A DNA stretch of 64,000 nt from Pseudomonas mosselii (GCF_003205295.1 NZ_QJRP01000006.1:217732-281731); one strand, 5' to 3'. Counted from the stretch's first letter, positions 8,527 to 18,271 are shown. The notes: generated by a model from the sequence alone, not told the origin. Numbers and translations are program-made.

Positions 8527-8951
8527 TTCTTGGCTGCCGTCTCGAGTCCGACCAGGCCGACCTTGAGGTAGCCGGCGGCACGCATGGTGTTCATCACTTC
8601 CATCAGGTCGCCGTAATCGACGCCCTTGTCAGCCTGGAAGAAGATGGTGGTTTCCTTGTCGCCCTTGGTCTTGGCGTCGAGCATGGCGCCAAGCTGGTCG
8701 CGCTGGGCCACCTCGTCGTCGCCGAGGTAGAGCTTCTTGTCGGCCTTGACGCTGACGAACACCGGCTTCTCGGGCCTCGGCGCGGGCTTCGCGGTCGAGG
8801 CGGGCAGGTCGACCTTGATGTCGACCGTGGCCAGGGGCGCCGCGACCATGAAGATGATCAGCAGCACCAGCATCACGTCGATGAACGGCGTGACGTTGAT
8901 TTCGTGGTTCTCGGCGAGGTCGTCGCCACCTTCGTTGAGATGCAGGCCCAT
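8523..8951 (-). CDS. exbD: TonB-system proton channel subunit ExbD
   Basis: ExbD forms the proton-conducting motor with ExbB that energises TonB. The 142-aa protein has a short cytoplasmic start, one membrane helix holding the essential aspartate D25 (NVTPFIDVMLVLLIIFMV), and a periplasmic domain. Length and D25 position agree with E. coli ExbD. Its ATG lies 3 bp after the exbB stop and its end overlaps tonB by 4 bp, so the three genes form a tight operon. Confidence 0.97.
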   Translation of the reverse strand: MGLHLNEGGDDLAENHEINVTPFIDVMLVLLIIFMVAAPLATVDIKVDLPASTAKPAPRPEKPVFVSVKADKKLYLGDDEVAQRDQLGAMLDAKTKGDKETTIFFQADKGVDYGDLMEVMNTMRAAGYLKVGLVGLETAAKK

Positions 8952-8954
8952 GGC

Positions 8955-9941
8955 TTACCCCACTTTCACCATGTGCGGGGCGGCGCGCTCGCCACCCTGA
9001 TGGTCCAGGTCGCGGCTGACCAGCAGCAGCACCTGGGCGGAGGCGTCGGACACCTGTGCCTTGTAGCCGGCGATGGAGCGAGCGAAGACGTTGTAGATGA
9101 CCACGGCCGGGATCGCGGCGACCAGGCCAAGGGCGGTGGCCAGCAGCGCCTCGGCGATGCCTGGGGCGACCACGGCGAGGTTGGTGGTCTGGGTCTTGGC
9201 GATGCCGATGAAGCTGTTCATGATGCCCCACACGGTGCCGAACAGACCGACGAACGGTGCGGTGGAACCGATGGTGGCCAGTACGCCGGTACCACTGCTC
9301 ATGGTCCGGCCGCTGGCTGCCACCAGGCGCTCCAGACGGAAGCTGACGCGTTCCTTGATGCCTTCCTTCTCGCGGGCGTTGGCCGACAGGCGCATCTCTT
9401 CGAGGGCGTCATGCACCAAGGTGTGGGCCAGGGTGCCTTCCTTGTTCGACACTTCGCTGGCCTCTTTCAGGCTCACCGAGCGCTTCAGGGCGGCGATCTC
9501 GCCACGCAGGCGGCGCTTGGCGCCCATCAGCTCGAAGCCCTTGGCGATCCAGATGGTCCAAGTGATGATCGAGGCGATGGCCAGGCCGATCATCACGGCC
9601 TTCACCACCACGTCGGCGTTCTTGTACATGCCCCATGGGGACAGGTCGTGGGCCATGCCCAGCGAGGTGTCTTCGACCATCGCCTGCACGTTCTCGTCCG
9701 CCGGAGCCTGACCTTCCACCGGAGCATTCGCGTCAGCAGGCGCGGCGATTGGCGCGGCAACCGGCGCCTGGCCTTCGGCGGCAGGCGTGGCTGGGGCGGC
9801 GGCCGCGGCGGGTGCCGGGGTAGCGGCGACAGGCTCATCGGCCATGGCTGCCGGGGCCAGTACCAGGCTGAACATCAGCGCGGCAATGGCGCGCCAGGCG
9901 CGCGACGGGGTTGGCGAAGCGGAAGGTTGAGTACGTGTCAT
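8955..9941 (-). CDS. exbB: TonB-system proton channel subunit ExbB (long pseudomonad form)
   Basis: ExbB is the scaffold and channel protein of the TonB motor. At 328 aa it is about 85 residues longer than the E. coli protein. The extra N-terminus carries a hydrophobic signal-like segment (AWRAIAALMFSLVLAPAAMA) and an Ala/Pro-rich stretch before the first ExbB helix; this long form is known from P. putida. The MotA/ExbB core follows, with LATIGSTAPFVGLFGTVWGI and the last helix ALGLVAAIPAVVIYN. The ATG at 9941 was preferred over a TTG at 9983 because the protein then starts MTRTQPS, as in relatives. First gene of the exbB-exbD-tonB operon. Confidence 0.96.
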   Translation of the reverse strand: MTRTQPSASPTPSRAWRAIAALMFSLVLAPAAMADEPVAATPAPAAAAAPATPAAEGQAPVAAPIAAPADANAPVEGQAPADENVQAMVEDTSLGMAHDLSPWGMYKNADVVVKAVMIGLAIASIITWTIWIAKGFELMGAKRRLRGEIAALKRSVSLKEASEVSNKEGTLAHTLVHDALEEMRLSANAREKEGIKERVSFRLERLVAASGRTMSSGTGVLATIGSTAPFVGLFGTVWGIMNSFIGIAKTQTTNLAVVAPGIAEALLATALGLVAAIPAVVIYNVFARSIAGYKAQVSDASAQVLLLVSRDLDHQGGERAAPHMVKVG

Positions 9942-10024
9942 GCTGGCCGGACCTGATGAAGAGAAATGGGTTGAGTTCTTCAAGGCCTCGATGCAGGCCG
10001 AGAACAGACAGGGTCGCCATTATT

Positions 10025-10043
10025 GCAAGTAATTCTTGTTAAC
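10025..10043 (-). promoter_or_regulatory. Weak candidate Fur box upstream of exbB
   Basis: A 19-bp segment, read on the minus strand as GTTAACAAGAATTACTTGC, matches the Fur consensus at 11 of 19 positions and lies about 85 bp upstream of exbB in an AT-rich region. Fur control of this operon is expected from the family, but the match is poor. Confidence 0.3.
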
Positions 10044-10133
10044 AAAAGTAATACTGTTGCTTTTTTTGACCTTGGTATAGCCGTTTATCGCGCTAACCCG
10101 ATAGCCTGTGCCTTTCGCATTAGGAGGTTTGGT

Positions 10134-10991
10134 ATGTCAGACGTTTCAGCTTTGATCGTGGGTTGCGGTGATGTGGGCAGCCGCCTGGCCCGCCAGCTGC
10201 TTGCTCAAGGCTGGCAGGTCAGCGGCTTGCGGCGCTCGGTCGATCAGCTGCCCGACGGGGTTCGGCCGATCGCCGCCGATCTGTCCGAGTCGCAGATGCC
10301 GAGCGCCTGGCCTGAGCAGGGACCTGATTACCTGGTGTATTGCGTGGCGGCCAACCAGCACGATGAAGCCGGCTACCAGGCGGCCTACGTCGAAGGTTTG
10401 CGCCATGTACTGGGATGGCTGGCGGCGAAAGGGCAGCGGCCGCGACGCCTGGTGTTCGTGTCCAGTAGCAGCGTGTATGCGCAGCAGGACGGTGAGTGGA
10501 TTGCCGAAGCGGCAGCCACGCAGCCCGAGGGCTATTCCGGCAAGGTGATGCTCGAGGCCGAGCGGCTGGCGCTGGACAGCGGTATTCCCGCGACGATCGT
10601 GCGCTTGACCGGCATCTATGGCCCGGGGCGCGAGTGGTTGCTGAGCCAGGTGCGCCAGGGTTATCGCGTGGCCGAGGAGCCGCCGTTGTACGGCAATCGC
10701 ATCCATGCCGAGGATGCCGCCGGGCTGATGGCGCACCTGCTGCGGGCCGATGCCCGGGGCGTTGCGCTGGACGACTGCTATATCGGTGTCGATGACGATC
10801 CGGCGCCGCTGGCCGAGGTGGTGGCCTGGCTGCGCGAGTACCTGGGCGTTACCCAGTGGTCGGATGAGCAGCGGGTACGGCGTACCGGCAGCAAGCGTTG
10901 CAGCAATGCGCGGGCGCGGGCGTTGGGGTGGGTGCCGATGTATCCGAGCTATAAAGAAGGCTATGCGGCGATTCTGCAGGGGCGTAGCTAA
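10134..10991 (+). CDS. NAD-dependent epimerase/dehydratase-like SDR protein
   Basis: A 285-aa extended short-chain dehydrogenase-like protein. The N-terminus has a nucleotide-binding motif GCGDVGSRLARQLL (a variant of GxxGxxG, residues about 9-22). FVSSSSVYAQQDGEW matches the SDR serine segment, and IVRLTGIYGPGREWLL is the conserved C-terminal substrate-side motif. The canonical YxxxK tyrosine is plausibly YSGKVM, so catalysis may be retained. The start at ATG 10134 follows AGGAGG. It resembles the YeeZ-type SDR proteins. It is divergent from exbB and followed by a REP pair; substrate unknown. Confidence 0.85.
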   Translation: MSDVSALIVGCGDVGSRLARQLLAQGWQVSGLRRSVDQLPDGVRPIAADLSESQMPSAWPEQGPDYLVYCVAANQHDEAGYQAAYVEGLRHVLGWLAAKGQRPRRLVFVSSSSVYAQQDGEWIAEAAATQPEGYSGKVMLEAERLALDSGIPATIVRLTGIYGPGREWLLSQVRQGYRVAEEPPLYGNRIHAEDAAGLMAHLLRADARGVALDDCYIGVDDDPAPLAEVVAWLREYLGVTQWSDEQRVRRTGSKRCSNARARALGWVPMYPSYKEGYAAILQGRS

Positions 10992-11009
10992 AGCGCTGCT
11001 TATCGACCC

Positions 11010-11114
11010 TGGGGCTGCTTCGCAACCCTTTCGCGACACAAGGCCGCTCCCACAAGGGGTGTGCATTACCTGTGGGAGCGGCCTTGTGTCGCGAAAGGGG
11101 CGCAAAGCGCCCCC
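11010..11114. repeat. REP pair, inverted orientation
   Basis: Inverted units around TTTCGCGACACAAGGCCGCTC and GAGCGGCCTTGTGTCGCGAAA, separated by about 20 bp and flanked by GC-rich mini-palindromes (GGGCGCAAAGCGCCC). Located between two convergent genes. Confidence 0.92.
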
Positions 11115-11126
11115 TGCAGTCTCTGG

Positions 11127-11852
11127 TTAATCCTTTTCCAACACCCACTGCCGCGCACCGGCGGTCAGTTGCGGCATTTCATCCGGTTGGGCGCGGTTCA
11201 CTGCCTGGAAGATCTCCAGGGTGTCGCCGTCGCGCTTGAAGATCCACGGCGCGCCGCGCTGGTTGCGCTCCAGCCACAGGCTGTCGTTGCCATCGCCCAT
11301 GGTCGCGCAGTCGCCCGCCAGGCACAGGGCGAAGCGGTCGGGGCCGGGCAGGCCGGTGACGTTGCCGGTGTCACTGAAGCGCACCACGGCGCCCTTGCCC
11401 TGGCCTTCGACGATCTTCCAGTCGCCGTCCAGGTACTGCTGGTACAGCGCTCTCTCGAAACTGCCGCCCAGCGGCAGATTCTGTGGGCCTTCGCTGCGCA
11501 CGAAGGTCTGCTGGTGACCGGACGGGTCGATGGCCAGCAACTCGTCGCCGTCGAGCTTGAGCTGTTCGACCAGGCCGCCTTCGAAGCTGACCTGCCAGTC
11601 CTTCTCGTTGGCGCTCAGACGCCCGTCGGCCGCCTCGAAGCCATTGCTGAAGCTGGCCTGCTGGTTCTTGACGTCGATCTTCCATTCGAACACCGGGCCC
11701 TGGGCGTCGAGGGCCTGGCGCAGGCTGGTGCCTTTGCGGGCGGCGTCGATGGCGGCCTGGTTGATCCAGGTGCCGTTGAAGTCTTCGGGTTTGTGGCTGG
11801 CGCAGCCGCCCAGGAGCAGGGCTGCCAGCGCGAGAGGCAATGCGTGGCGCAT
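11127..11852 (-). CDS. Hypothetical lipoprotein
   Basis: A 241-aa protein with a lipoprotein signal peptide (MRHALPLALAALLLGGC; lipobox LLGGC, lipidated Cys near residue 17), so it is predicted to be anchored to the envelope. The mature part begins ASHKPEDFNGTWINQAAIDAA, which looks like a lipocalin-type or META-like beta protein start (NGTW), with repeated short segments (FSNGFEAADGRLSANEKDW). I do not recognise a defined family. It lies just downstream of ridA on the same strand (60 bp), so it may be read from the spoT-ridA transcript. No function can be assigned. Confidence 0.8.
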   Translation of the reverse strand: MRHALPLALAALLLGGCASHKPEDFNGTWINQAAIDAARKGTSLRQALDAQGPVFEWKIDVKNQQASFSNGFEAADGRLSANEKDWQVSFEGGLVEQLKLDGDELLAIDPSGHQQTFVRSEGPQNLPLGGSFERALYQQYLDGDWKIVEGQGKGAVVRFSDTGNVTGLPGPDRFALCLAGDCATMGDGNDSLWLERNQRGAPWIFKRDGDTLEIFQAVNRAQPDEMPQLTAGARQWVLEKD

Positions 11853-11911
11853 GGGGGAAACCTTGGGGCAGGGGAGGGTGGTGACGGGCGTGGGCGCCCG
11901 TCACCGGGGCA

Positions 11912-12292
11912 TTACTCGAGGACCAGGATCGCGTCCATCTCGACCTGGGCACCCTTCGGCAGCGCGGCCACGCCGATGGCGGCGCGGGCCGGATAAGGCT
12001 GTTCGAAGTAACGGCCCATGATCTCGTTGACCTTGGCGAAGTGGCTCAGGTCGGTGAGGAAGATGTTCAGCTTGACGATGTCCTTGAACGAACCGCCAGC
12101 GGCTTCGGCCACCGACTTCAGGTTCTCGAACACCTGGACGGTCTGGGCTTCGAAGCCTTCAACCAGCTCCATGGTCTTCGGATCGAGCGGGATCTGGCCC
12201 GACATGTACACGGTGTTGCCAGCCTTGATCGCTTGCGAGTAGGTGCCGATGGCGGCAGGGGCCTTGTCGCTGGTGATGACGGTCTTGCTCAT
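11912..12292 (-). CDS. ridA: RidA family reactive enamine/imine deaminase
   Basis: RidA hydrolyses the enamine/imine intermediates made by PLP enzymes, such as 2-aminoacrylate. The 126-aa length is typical. Signature segments are [23 protein letters not shown] near the N-terminus, [18 protein letters not shown] in the centre, and the C-terminal [22 protein letters not shown], which includes the conserved arginine (about R103) of active RidA proteins. ATG at 12292 gives [12 protein letters not shown], the usual start. It lies 23 bp downstream of spoT, an arrangement common in pseudomonads. Confidence 0.96.
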   Translation of the reverse strand: MSKTVITSDKAPAAIGTYSQAIKAGNTVYMSGQIPLDPKTMELVEGFEAQTVQVFENLKSVAEAAGGSFKDIVKLNIFLTDLSHFAKVNEIMGRYFEQPYPARAAIGVAALPKGAQVEMDAILVLE

Positions 12293-12315
12293 GATGACTC
12301 CTTGCGGTTGGCGGA

Positions 12316-14424
12316 CTACGCACGCATCCGGGTGATGCGGACCACGCCGGTCAAGGTGCGCAGCTTCTTGATCACACGGGCCAGGTGCACGCGGTCGTGC
12401 ACGCTGACCACCAGTTGGACCACGCTGATACGGCCGTCGCGTTCGTCCATGCTGATTTTCTCGATGTTGCCGTCGGCGGCGTTGACGCTGCTGGCCAGCA
12501 GCGCGATCAGGCCGCGCTGGTGTTCCAGCTCGACGCGCAGTTCGACGTTGAACTCGCCGGTGATGTCCTTGGCCCAGGAGAGCTGCAGGCATTTCTCCGG
12601 ATTGTGGCGGACTTCACTGATGTTGCGGCAGTCTTCCAGGTGCACGACCATGCCCTTGCCGGCCGACAGGTGGCCGACGATAGGGTCGCCCGGGATCGGA
12701 GTGCAGCACTTGGCGTAGCTGAGCACCAGGCCCTCGGTGCCGCGGATCGCCAGCGGGCCTTCCGGCGCCGGCAGTTGCTCGCCTTCGGCGGACAACAGGC
12801 GGCGGGCGACCACGTAGGCCATGCGGTTGCCCAGGCCGATGTCTTCGAGCAGGTCCTCGAGCAGTTCCAGGCGGTACTCGGCGAGGATCGACTGGATGCG
12901 CTCCTGGGGGATCTTCTCCAGGCTGCTGTCGAAACCGGTCAGCACCTTGTTCAACAGGCGCTCGCCAAGGCTGATGGACTCGGAGCGACGCTGCTGCTTG
13001 AGGGCGTGGCGGATGTGCGTGCGCGCCTTGCCGGTGACCACGAAGTTGAGCCAGGCCGGGTTCGGCCGGGCGCCCGGAGCGCTGACGATCTCGACGGTGG
13101 AGCCGCTCTGCAGCGGCTCGGACAGCGGCGCCAGGCGGCGGTTGATGCGACAGGCGATGCAGCTGTTGCCGACGTCGGTGTGCACCGCGTAGGCGAAGTC
13201 GACGGCGGTGGAGCCCTTGGGCAGCTCCATGATCCGGCCTTTGGGGGTGAAGACGTAGACCTCGTCCGGGAACAGGTCGATCTTTACGCTCTCGATGAAT
13301 TCCAGCGAGTTGCCGGCGCGCTGCTGCAGCTCGAGGATGCCCTTGACCCACTGGCGGGCGCGGGCGTGGCTGCCCTTGGGCTGCTCTTCCTCGTTGGACT
13401 TGTACAGCCAGTGCGCGGCGATGCCGTTGTTGGCCATCTCTTCCATTTCGCGGGTGCGGATCTGGATTTCGATGGGCACGCCGTGCATGCCGAACAGCGT
13501 GGTGTGCAACGACTGGTAGCCGTTGGCCTTGGGGATCGCGATGTAGTCCTTGAACCGGCCCGGCAGCGGCTTGTACAGGTTGTGCACGGCGCCGAGCACG
13601 CGGTAGCAGGTGTCGACCTTGTCGACGATGATGCGGAAGGCGTACACGTCCATGATCTCGGTGAAGGCGCGGCGCTTGCCGCGCATCTTCTTGTAGATGC
13701 CATAGAGGTGTTTCTGCCGGCCGCTGACCTCGCCCTGGATGCCGTCGGCGGCCAGGCAGTTGGCCAGCGAGGTCTCGATCTTGGCGACGATTTCCTTGCG
13801 GTTGCCCCGCGCGCTCTTGACCGCCCGGTGGATCAGCGACGAACGCATCGGGTGCATGGCCTTGAAGCCGAGGTCCTCGAACTCGACGCGCACGGTGTGC
13901 ATCCCCAGGCGGTTGGCGATGGGGGCGTAGATCTCGAGGGTTTCCTTGGCGATGCGTCGGCGTTTTTCGCCGGACAGCACTTCCAGGGTGCGCATGTTGT
14001 GCAGGCGGTCGGCCAGCTTGACCAGGATCACGCGGATATCGCGGGCCATGGCCATGGCCATCTTCTGGAAGTTCTCGGCCTGTGCTTCGGCCTTGGTCTC
14101 GAAGTTCATCTGGGTCAGCTTGCTGACCCCGTCGACCAGCTCGGCGACGGTCTCGCCGAATTGCTGGCTCAAGGCTTCCTTGGCGATGCCGGTGTCTTCG
14201 ATCACATCGTGCAGCATGGCCGCCATCAGGCTCTGATGGTCCATGTGCATGTCGGCAAGGATGCTGGCGACCGCCAGCGGATGGGTCACGTAGGGTTCGC
14301 CGCTGCGGCGGCGCTGGCCATCGTGGGCCTGCTCTGCGTAGAAGTAGGCCCGGCGAACCAGGTTGACCTGTTCGGGGCCCAGGTACGTCGACAGCCGTTC
14401 GGCGAGGGCTTCTATACCCGGCAT
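12316..14424 (-). CDS. spoT: Bifunctional (p)ppGpp synthetase/hydrolase SpoT
   Basis: SpoT makes and degrades the alarmone (p)ppGpp. The 702-aa protein has the HD hydrolase domain with intact HD (residues 72-73) and ED (76-77) motifs in LHDVIEDTG, the synthetase domain ([19 protein letters not shown] and GYQSLHTTL, about 285-315), a TGS domain with [16 protein letters not shown] (about 385), and a C-terminal ACT domain ([15 protein letters not shown]). The intact hydrolase motif marks it as SpoT rather than RelA. rpoZ lies immediately upstream on the same strand, the classical rpoZ-spoT order. Confidence 0.97.
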   Translation of the reverse strand: MPGIEALAERLSTYLGPEQVNLVRRAYFYAEQAHDGQRRRSGEPYVTHPLAVASILADMHMDHQSLMAAMLHDVIEDTGIAKEALSQQFGETVAELVDGVSKLTQMNFETKAEAQAENFQKMAMAMARDIRVILVKLADRLHNMRTLEVLSGEKRRRIAKETLEIYAPIANRLGMHTVRVEFEDLGFKAMHPMRSSLIHRAVKSARGNRKEIVAKIETSLANCLAADGIQGEVSGRQKHLYGIYKKMRGKRRAFTEIMDVYAFRIIVDKVDTCYRVLGAVHNLYKPLPGRFKDYIAIPKANGYQSLHTTLFGMHGVPIEIQIRTREMEEMANNGIAAHWLYKSNEEEQPKGSHARARQWVKGILELQQRAGNSLEFIESVKIDLFPDEVYVFTPKGRIMELPKGSTAVDFAYAVHTDVGNSCIACRINRRLAPLSEPLQSGSTVEIVSAPGARPNPAWLNFVVTGKARTHIRHALKQQRRSESISLGERLLNKVLTGFDSSLEKIPQERIQSILAEYRLELLEDLLEDIGLGNRMAYVVARRLLSAEGEQLPAPEGPLAIRGTEGLVLSYAKCCTPIPGDPIVGHLSAGKGMVVHLEDCRNISEVRHNPEKCLQLSWAKDITGEFNVELRVELEHQRGLIALLASSVNAADGNIEKISMDERDGRISVVQLVVSVHDRVHLARVIKKLRTLTGVVRITRMRA

Positions 14425-14483
14425 GGTTTCACCTCTTGCTGAAGAAGAGGGCCTTGCGCCGCACGGTGTCGACTGGGCATCAA

Positions 14484-14747
14484 TCAGACGGCCTCGTTGT
14501 TCTCGTCCTCGAACGCGGCGAATACCGGATCCTCGGTGACGATCTCTTCGGCGGCGATGAACTCTGGCGTGACGATGCCTTCGGCGATTTCACGCAGGGC
14601 GACGACGGTCGGCTTGTCGTTTTCCCACGCAACGCGTGGCTCTTTGCCGCCGGTAGCCAGCTGGCGGGCGCGCTTGGTCGAGAGCATGACCAGCTCGAAG
14701 CGGTTATCCACGTGTTCCAGGCAGTCTTCAACAGTTACGCGGGCCAT
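14484..14747 (-). CDS. rpoZ: RNA polymerase omega subunit
   Basis: The omega subunit helps assemble RNA polymerase and forms part of a ppGpp binding site. The 87-aa protein begins [20 protein letters not shown] and contains the conserved [13 protein letters not shown], with an acidic tail. An upstream-extended reading frame exists, but the ATG at 14747 gives the family N-terminus. spoT follows 59 bp later. In many gammaproteobacteria gmk directly precedes rpoZ; here a polyamine cluster of about 5 kb lies between them, which I recall as also true of P. putida. Confidence 0.97.
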   Translation of the reverse strand: MARVTVEDCLEHVDNRFELVMLSTKRARQLATGGKEPRVAWENDKPTVVALREIAEGIVTPEFIAAEEIVTEDPVFAAFEDENNEAV

Positions 14748-14867
14748 GGTCTTCCTCAGTAGCAAATGCGGTAGGCGTGCGCCCAGAATGGGCAGGCGGA
14801 CTCGATAGTTTAAAAAATCACCAGCCAATAGGGAAGGGTTGTTTTGTCGGGTGTGCCTGTTTCGCCT

Positions 14868-14944
14868 CTATCGCGGGGCAAGCCCGCTCCCACGAATGTG
14901 TTGCCGAAACGGGGCAACGTGGGAGCGGGCTTGCCCCGCGATAG
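14868..14944. repeat. REP pair, inverted orientation
   Basis: Perfect inverted arms CTATCGCGGGGCAAGCCCGC... (14868-14893) and its complement (14919-14944) around a 25-bp spacer, in the gap between rpoZ and the LysR gene. The GCGGGGCAAGCCCGCTCCCA subtype. Confidence 0.93.
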
Positions 14945-15026
14945 GGCCGATCCAGACAACTGGAGCCAACCGCCGATGCCCGACAATAGCGTGCCGTCCA
15001 TCGCCGACACAACCGCCCCTGACGCG

Positions 15027-15902
15027 TTAACGCAACATTGCGTCGCGCAGGCGCGGGGTCAGTTCCTCGAACAGCGTCTGCACCGAGCGCAGCGCGCGGC
15101 AATCGGGTCGGGTCAGCAGCCACAACTGGGTATCACAGCCGGGCAGCGGGCCGCTCAGCGCCTCGACGCCGGGCAGGTCGTGGACCATGTAGTCGGGCAG
15201 TGCCGCGACGCCCAGGCCGGTGGTCACCAGTTGGGCGATGGTCGACATGCCGCTGCACTGGTAGCGCGGAATCAGTCCCGGGTGATGCTGGTTGCGCCAG
15301 ACCACCGTGGCGTGGTCCTGCATGGAGTCGTCGGGAGCGATCCATGGCACGCTGGCGGCGGATTCCTGCAGTCGCTCGCGCAGCACCGGCAGGCCGCAGA
15401 CCACGTAGGAGGTCGAACCCAGGCAGCGGCCCACCAGGTGTTCCGGCGGCGTGTTGGTCAGGCGCAGGGCGATGTCGGCATCGCGGCGGCTGAGGTTGGC
15501 AAAGGTGTTGGAGGTGCCCATTTCCAGCGACAGCGCCGGGTAGTTGGGCATGAACTCGGCCAGCGCCGGCAGCAGCAGGCTATGCAGCACGGCTTCGGTA
15601 CAGGTCAGGCGCACGGTGCCGCTGACCACCTGCTCGCCGCTGGTCAGGGCGATGCGCGCCGCGTCCAGCGCCTGCTCGGCGCGTTCGGCCTGCTCGGCCA
15701 GGGCCTGGGCGGTATCGGTGGGCAGGTAGCCCTTGCGGCTCTTGACGAACAGCGCGGTACCCAGCGCCGATTCTAGCCGGCGGATCGAGCGGAAGACCGT
15801 GGAAACGTCGACCTTGAGCAGTTCGGCGGCCTTGGCCAGGGAGCGGCCGCGCTCCAGCGCCAGGACCAGTGAGAGGTCTGCATGGTTGATCTGATATTGC
15901 AT
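15027..15902 (-). CDS. LysR-type transcriptional regulator (likely controls the adjacent polyamine genes)
   Basis: A 291-aa regulator with an N-terminal helix-turn-helix (LSLVLALERGRSLAKAAELL, VDVSTVFRSIRRLESALG) and a C-terminal effector domain (SGTVRLTCTEAVLHSLLLPAL). The start MQYQINHADLS at 15902 was chosen as it places the HTH normally; the frame remains open for a further 36 codons. It is divergent from the glutamine synthetase-like gene across 208 bp, the classical LysR layout, so control of the 16.1-19.9 kb cluster is inferred. Ligand unknown, perhaps a polyamine or gamma-glutamyl derivative. Confidence 0.9.
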   Translation of the reverse strand: MQYQINHADLSLVLALERGRSLAKAAELLKVDVSTVFRSIRRLESALGTALFVKSRKGYLPTDTAQALAEQAERAEQALDAARIALTSGEQVVSGTVRLTCTEAVLHSLLLPALAEFMPNYPALSLEMGTSNTFANLSRRDADIALRLTNTPPEHLVGRCLGSTSYVVCGLPVLRERLQESAASVPWIAPDDSMQDHATVVWRNQHHPGLIPRYQCSGMSTIAQLVTTGLGVAALPDYMVHDLPGVEALSGPLPGCDTQLWLLTRPDCRALRSVQTLFEELTPRLRDAMLR

Positions 15903-16110
15903 CGGTGCACGCTCTGCTTGCCAAAATGCCAATGTCTGTTGCGTTGAGGCCATTTTATAGTGGAACGGCCCCCGGGAATCAATGCAGCCGGTCGGCAACA
16001 AGCCCCCCACGATGGGCCAGTTAAAAGAACAACAGCAGCACCATCGTCGCCTGCCAAGGCGTCATCCGCAGTTCCCCACATCGCCGCTCCAAATCGAAGG
16101 ATGTACAGCC

Positions 16111-17493
16111 ATGACGTCGGTCTCCCCGTGCGCCAGTTCTTCCCGCGAGATGAATGAGTTCCTGGATGCCCATCCGGATACCCAGTACGTCGACCTGCTG
16201 ATCTCCGACATGAACGGGGTGGTGCGCGGCAAGCGCATCGAGCGCGCCAGCCTGCACAAGGTGTACGAGAAGGGCATCAACCTGCCGGCCTCGCTGTTCG
16301 CCCTGGATATCAACGGTTCGACTGTCGAAAGCACCGGCCTGGGCCTGGACATCGGCGACGCCGACCGTATCTGTTTCCCGATTCCCGGCACGCTCTGCGA
16401 CGAGCCGTGGCAGAAGCGCCCGACCGCGCAGTTGCTGATGACCATGCACGAACTGGACGGCGCGCCGTTCTTCGCCGACCCGCGCGAGGTGCTGCGCCAG
16501 GTGGTGAGCCGGTTCGACGACCTGGGCCTGGATATCTGCGCCGCGTTCGAGCTGGAGTTCTACCTGATCGACCAGGACAACCTCAACGGCCGCCCGCAGC
16601 CGCCACGCTCGCCGATCTCTGGCAAGCGTCCGCAGTCGACCCAGGTGTACCTGATCGACGACCTCGACGAATACGCCGACTGCCTGCAGGACATGCTCGA
16701 AGCGGCCAAGGAGCAAGGCCTGCCTGCCGATGCCATCGTCAAGGAAAGTGCCCCGGCGCAGTTCGAGGTCAACCTGCACCACGTCGCCGACCCGATGAAG
16801 GCCTGCGACTACGCGATCCTGCTCAAGCGCCTGATCAAGAACGTCGCCTACGACCATGAGATGGACTCCACCTTCATGGCCAAGCCCTATCCGGGCCAGG
16901 CGGGCAACGGCCTGCATGTGCACATCTCGCTGCTGGACAAGAAGACCGGCAAGAACATCTTTACCAACGACGACCCGCTGCAGAGCGACACCCTGCGCCA
17001 CGCCATCGGCGGCGTGCTGGAGACCATGCCGGCGTCGATGGCTTTCCTGTGCCCGAACATCAACTCCTACCGTCGTTTCGGCGCCCAGTTCTACGTGCCC
17101 AACGCGCCGAGCTGGGGCCTGGACAACCGCACCGTGGCGGTCCGCGTACCGACCGACAGCAGCGAGAACGTGCGCATCGAGCACCGCGTGGCCGGCGCCG
17201 ACGCCAACCCGTACCTGATGCTCGCGGCGATCCTCGCCGGCATCCACCACGGTCTGACCAACAAGGTCGAACCGGACGCGCCGATCGAAGGCAACTCGTA
17301 CGAGCAACTGGAACAGAGCCTGCCGAACAACCTGCGCGACGCCTTGCGCGCGCTGGACGACAGTGAAGTCCTCAACCAATACATCAGCCCGGACTACATC
17401 GATATCTTCGTGGCCTGCAAGGAGAGCGAGCTGGCCGAATTCGAAGTGTCGATCTCCGACCTCGAGTACAACTGGTACCTGCACACGGTGTAA
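16111..17493 (+). CDS. Glutamine synthetase family ligase (gamma-glutamylpolyamine synthetase type)
   Basis: A 460-aa member of the GS superfamily that would join glutamate to an amine, most likely putrescine or another polyamine (PuuA/SpuB type). It shows the N-terminal beta-grasp region (YVDLLISDMNGVVRGKRI), the metal-site segment CAAFELEFYLID, PAQFEVNLHH, GNGLHVHISL, and the arginine segment IEHRVAGADANPYLMLAAILAG. Unlike glutamine synthetase it lacks the adenylylation loop. ATG at 16111 follows GAAGGA by 10 nt. The hydrolase starts 4 bp after the stop and a permease follows, forming a polyamine uptake and gamma-glutamylation operon. The exact amine is not deducible. Confidence 0.9.
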   Translation: MTSVSPCASSSREMNEFLDAHPDTQYVDLLISDMNGVVRGKRIERASLHKVYEKGINLPASLFALDINGSTVESTGLGLDIGDADRICFPIPGTLCDEPWQKRPTAQLLMTMHELDGAPFFADPREVLRQVVSRFDDLGLDICAAFELEFYLIDQDNLNGRPQPPRSPISGKRPQSTQVYLIDDLDEYADCLQDMLEAAKEQGLPADAIVKESAPAQFEVNLHHVADPMKACDYAILLKRLIKNVAYDHEMDSTFMAKPYPGQAGNGLHVHISLLDKKTGKNIFTNDDPLQSDTLRHAIGGVLETMPASMAFLCPNINSYRRFGAQFYVPNAPSWGLDNRTVAVRVPTDSSENVRIEHRVAGADANPYLMLAAILAGIHHGLTNKVEPDAPIEGNSYEQLEQSLPNNLRDALRALDDSEVLNQYISPDYIDIFVACKESELAEFEVSISDLEYNWYLHTV

Positions 17494-17497
17494 GCCC

Positions 17498-18271
17498 ATG
17501 AGCGCAATTGCGGTCCCCTTGATCGGTGTCAGCGCCTGCCGCCAGCAGGTGGGGAAGAACTCGTCGCACACGGTGGGCGACAAGTATGTCGAGGCCGCGG
17601 GCTTTGCCGGGCTGCCGCTGATCCTGCCGGCGCGTGATGGTGGCAGCGACACCCAGGCGCTGCTGGCCCGGCTCGATGGCATTCTTTTTACCGGTTCGCC
17701 TTCAAATGTCGAGCCGCATCATTACAATGGCGCCCCCAGCGCGGAAGGTACCCGGCACGATCTTGCACGTGACCGTCTGACCTTGCCGCTGCTGCAGGCG
17801 GCCATTGCCGCCGGTGTGCCGGTGTTCTGCATCTGCCGTGGTTTCCAGGAACTGAACGTGGCCCTTGGCGGCAGCCTGCACCAGCGGGTGCAGGAGTTGC
17901 CCGGCTACCTGGACCACCGTGAACCTGAGGACGCACCCCTGGAGGTGCAATACGGCCCTCGTCACCCTGTCGGCATCGAGCCGGGTGGGGTGTTCGAGCG
18001 CCTGGGTCTGGCTGCGCGGTTCGAGGTCAACTCGCTGCACAGCCAGGGCATCGACCGCCTGGCCCCGGGCCTGCGTGTCGAAGCACGGGCCCCGGATGGC
18101 CTGATCGAAGCGGTGTCGATGCCTGATGCGCCGGGCTTTGTTGTCGGCGTGCAGTGGCACCCTGAATGGCGTTTCGCCGAAAACCCGGTTTCGCTGCGCC
18201 TGTTCGAGGCGTTCCGCGAGGCCTGCATTGCCCATGCTGCACGGGAGGGTGCGCGCCAGGAGCGATTCTGA
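17498..18271 (+). CDS. Class I glutamine amidotransferase-like hydrolase (PuuD/SpuA type)
   Basis: This peptidase C26 family enzyme would cleave a gamma-glutamyl bond, for example releasing GABA from gamma-glutamyl-GABA. The 257-aa protein has the nucleophile elbow PVFCICRGFQELN (catalytic Cys about 112), and the His and Glu of the triad in VGVQWHPEWRF (about 224-226). It begins MSAIAVPLIGVSAC and has the GSPSNVEPHHY loop seen in PuuD. It is translationally close to the upstream ligase (4-bp gap), so the two act in the same pathway. The 112-bp gap before the permease still allows one transcript. Confidence 0.92.
   Translation: MSAIAVPLIGVSACRQQVGKNSSHTVGDKYVEAAGFAGLPLILPARDGGSDTQALLARLDGILFTGSPSNVEPHHYNGAPSAEGTRHDLARDRLTLPLLQAAIAAGVPVFCICRGFQELNVALGGSLHQRVQELPGYLDHREPEDAPLEVQYGPRHPVGIEPGGVFERLGLAARFEVNSLHSQGIDRLAPGLRVEARAPDGLIEAVSMPDAPGFVVGVQWHPEWRFAENPVSLRLFEAFREACIAHAAREGARQERF

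Noticed and set aside
12385..14442. A 685-codon open frame on the plus strand opposite spoT
   Set aside because: It mirrors the real gene in a high-G+C sequence; composition is rich in Val, Asp, His, Gly and Leu in the pattern of antisense frames, with no domain or ribosome site. spoT on the minus strand has full motifs.
14868..14944. Repeated palindromes considered as a CRISPR array
   Set aside because: The repeats occur as single inverted pairs scattered over the window, not as direct repeats with regular spacers, and no cas gene is present.
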